Source: Epiperipatus broadwayi | Lineage: Eukaryota > Onychophora > Udeonychophora > Euonychophora > Peripatidae | DNA: 64,000 bases | Assembly: GCA_028023455.1 (NCBI GenBank) | Contig: JAQFVV010012489.1 | Span: 3,659,881 to 3,723,880, forward strand | Reading direction: 5' to 3' | Shown: positions 63,663-64,000 of the stretch, piece after piece | Layout of the letters: every line of letters starts with the position of its first letter | How positions within the stretch are numbered: the first letter of the stretch is position 1 | Translations under genes and position numbers: made by a program | Notes under the pieces: generated by a model | Told to the model about the DNA's origin: nothing | What the model saw: only the letters and a program-made list of their open reading frames with translations | Database searches by the model: none

Positions 63663-64000
63663 AGAAGCATACTTATTTTATTATAATTAAATTTTAATTA
63701 GTTTTATTGTACAATAAAATAAAATAGTTTTTATTAATTCATTTATGATAATAATCATAAAAATCATTAATAATTCAGAATTAAATTAAGAGAAAAATCA
63801 TTACGTGGGACTATTCAATGTACAATTAAATATGTTAAAGAATATAAATAAGAAAACTATTTTACTGGAAGTATGCATTTCCAAAATAAACTATATCATT
63901 CCAATTTTACTAACTATTTAAATATATTTAAATTAAAGTTATTATAAAAAACATTATGCTGTTAGGAGATGTTAGAATATCAGAAAAGTTAATAAATTTA
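63663..64000. other. AT-rich stretch, nothing recognised
   Basis: No supported feature to the window end. Confidence 0.4.

Overview
The window is strongly AT-rich eukaryotic DNA full of A/T homopolymers, (TA)n microsatellites and decayed transposable elements. I found no intact host protein-coding gene, rRNA gene or convincing tRNA gene. The element mix points to an animal, most likely an invertebrate: Penelope-like elements (PLEs) with GIY-YIG endonuclease, several LINE types including an RTE-like one, a tRNA-Val-related SINE, LTR-like ends of the TGTAAC...GTTACA type, a TTAA-flanked piggyBac-like element, and hammerhead-ribozyme-like repeats. I cannot name the species.

Layout. 1-8 kb: a PLE present as an inverted pair inside one 13-bp direct repeat (1.74-3.12 kb), then a long minus-strand LINE relic with endonuclease, reverse transcriptase (RT) and zinc-knuckle regions (3.6-7.3 kb). 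9.8-10.6 kb: one copy of a diverged repeat whose other copy is at 41.4-42.3 kb. 12.7-16.3 kb: three minus-strand LINE remnants. 18.6-21.5 kb: a second, head-to-head inverted PLE pair. 21.6-25.4 kb: a degenerate satellite-like field, a foldback repeat and a 747-bp piggyBac-like element. 30.3-33.7 kb: tRNA-like repeats on both sides of an uninterrupted (CT)n tract of 2,622 bp. 34-43.5 kb: four SINE copies, a 151-bp palindromic element, a 371-bp TTAA-flanked element carrying a hammerhead-like fold, and LINE fragments. 44.7-49.1 kb: a 3.4-kb LTR-like repeat followed by a large inverted repeat with two hammerhead-like folds. 54.5-56.7 kb: a probable solo LTR. 61.0-62.8 kb: an inverted, diverged copy of the 44.7-48.2 kb repeat.

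The most notable signals are: (1) two different repeat families with a type I hammerhead architecture, all three copies carrying core mutations; (2) (TA)n microsatellites flanked by locus-specific inverted arms at five places, as if template switching or misassembly occurred at the self-complementary TA run; (3) the 1,311-unit perfect (CT)n tract next to a SINE-like body; (4) two PLE families, both in inverted-pair form. Nearly everything is broken, so 'genes' here are pseudogenes of mobile elements. Coordinates of repeat edges are by eye and may be off by tens of bases.
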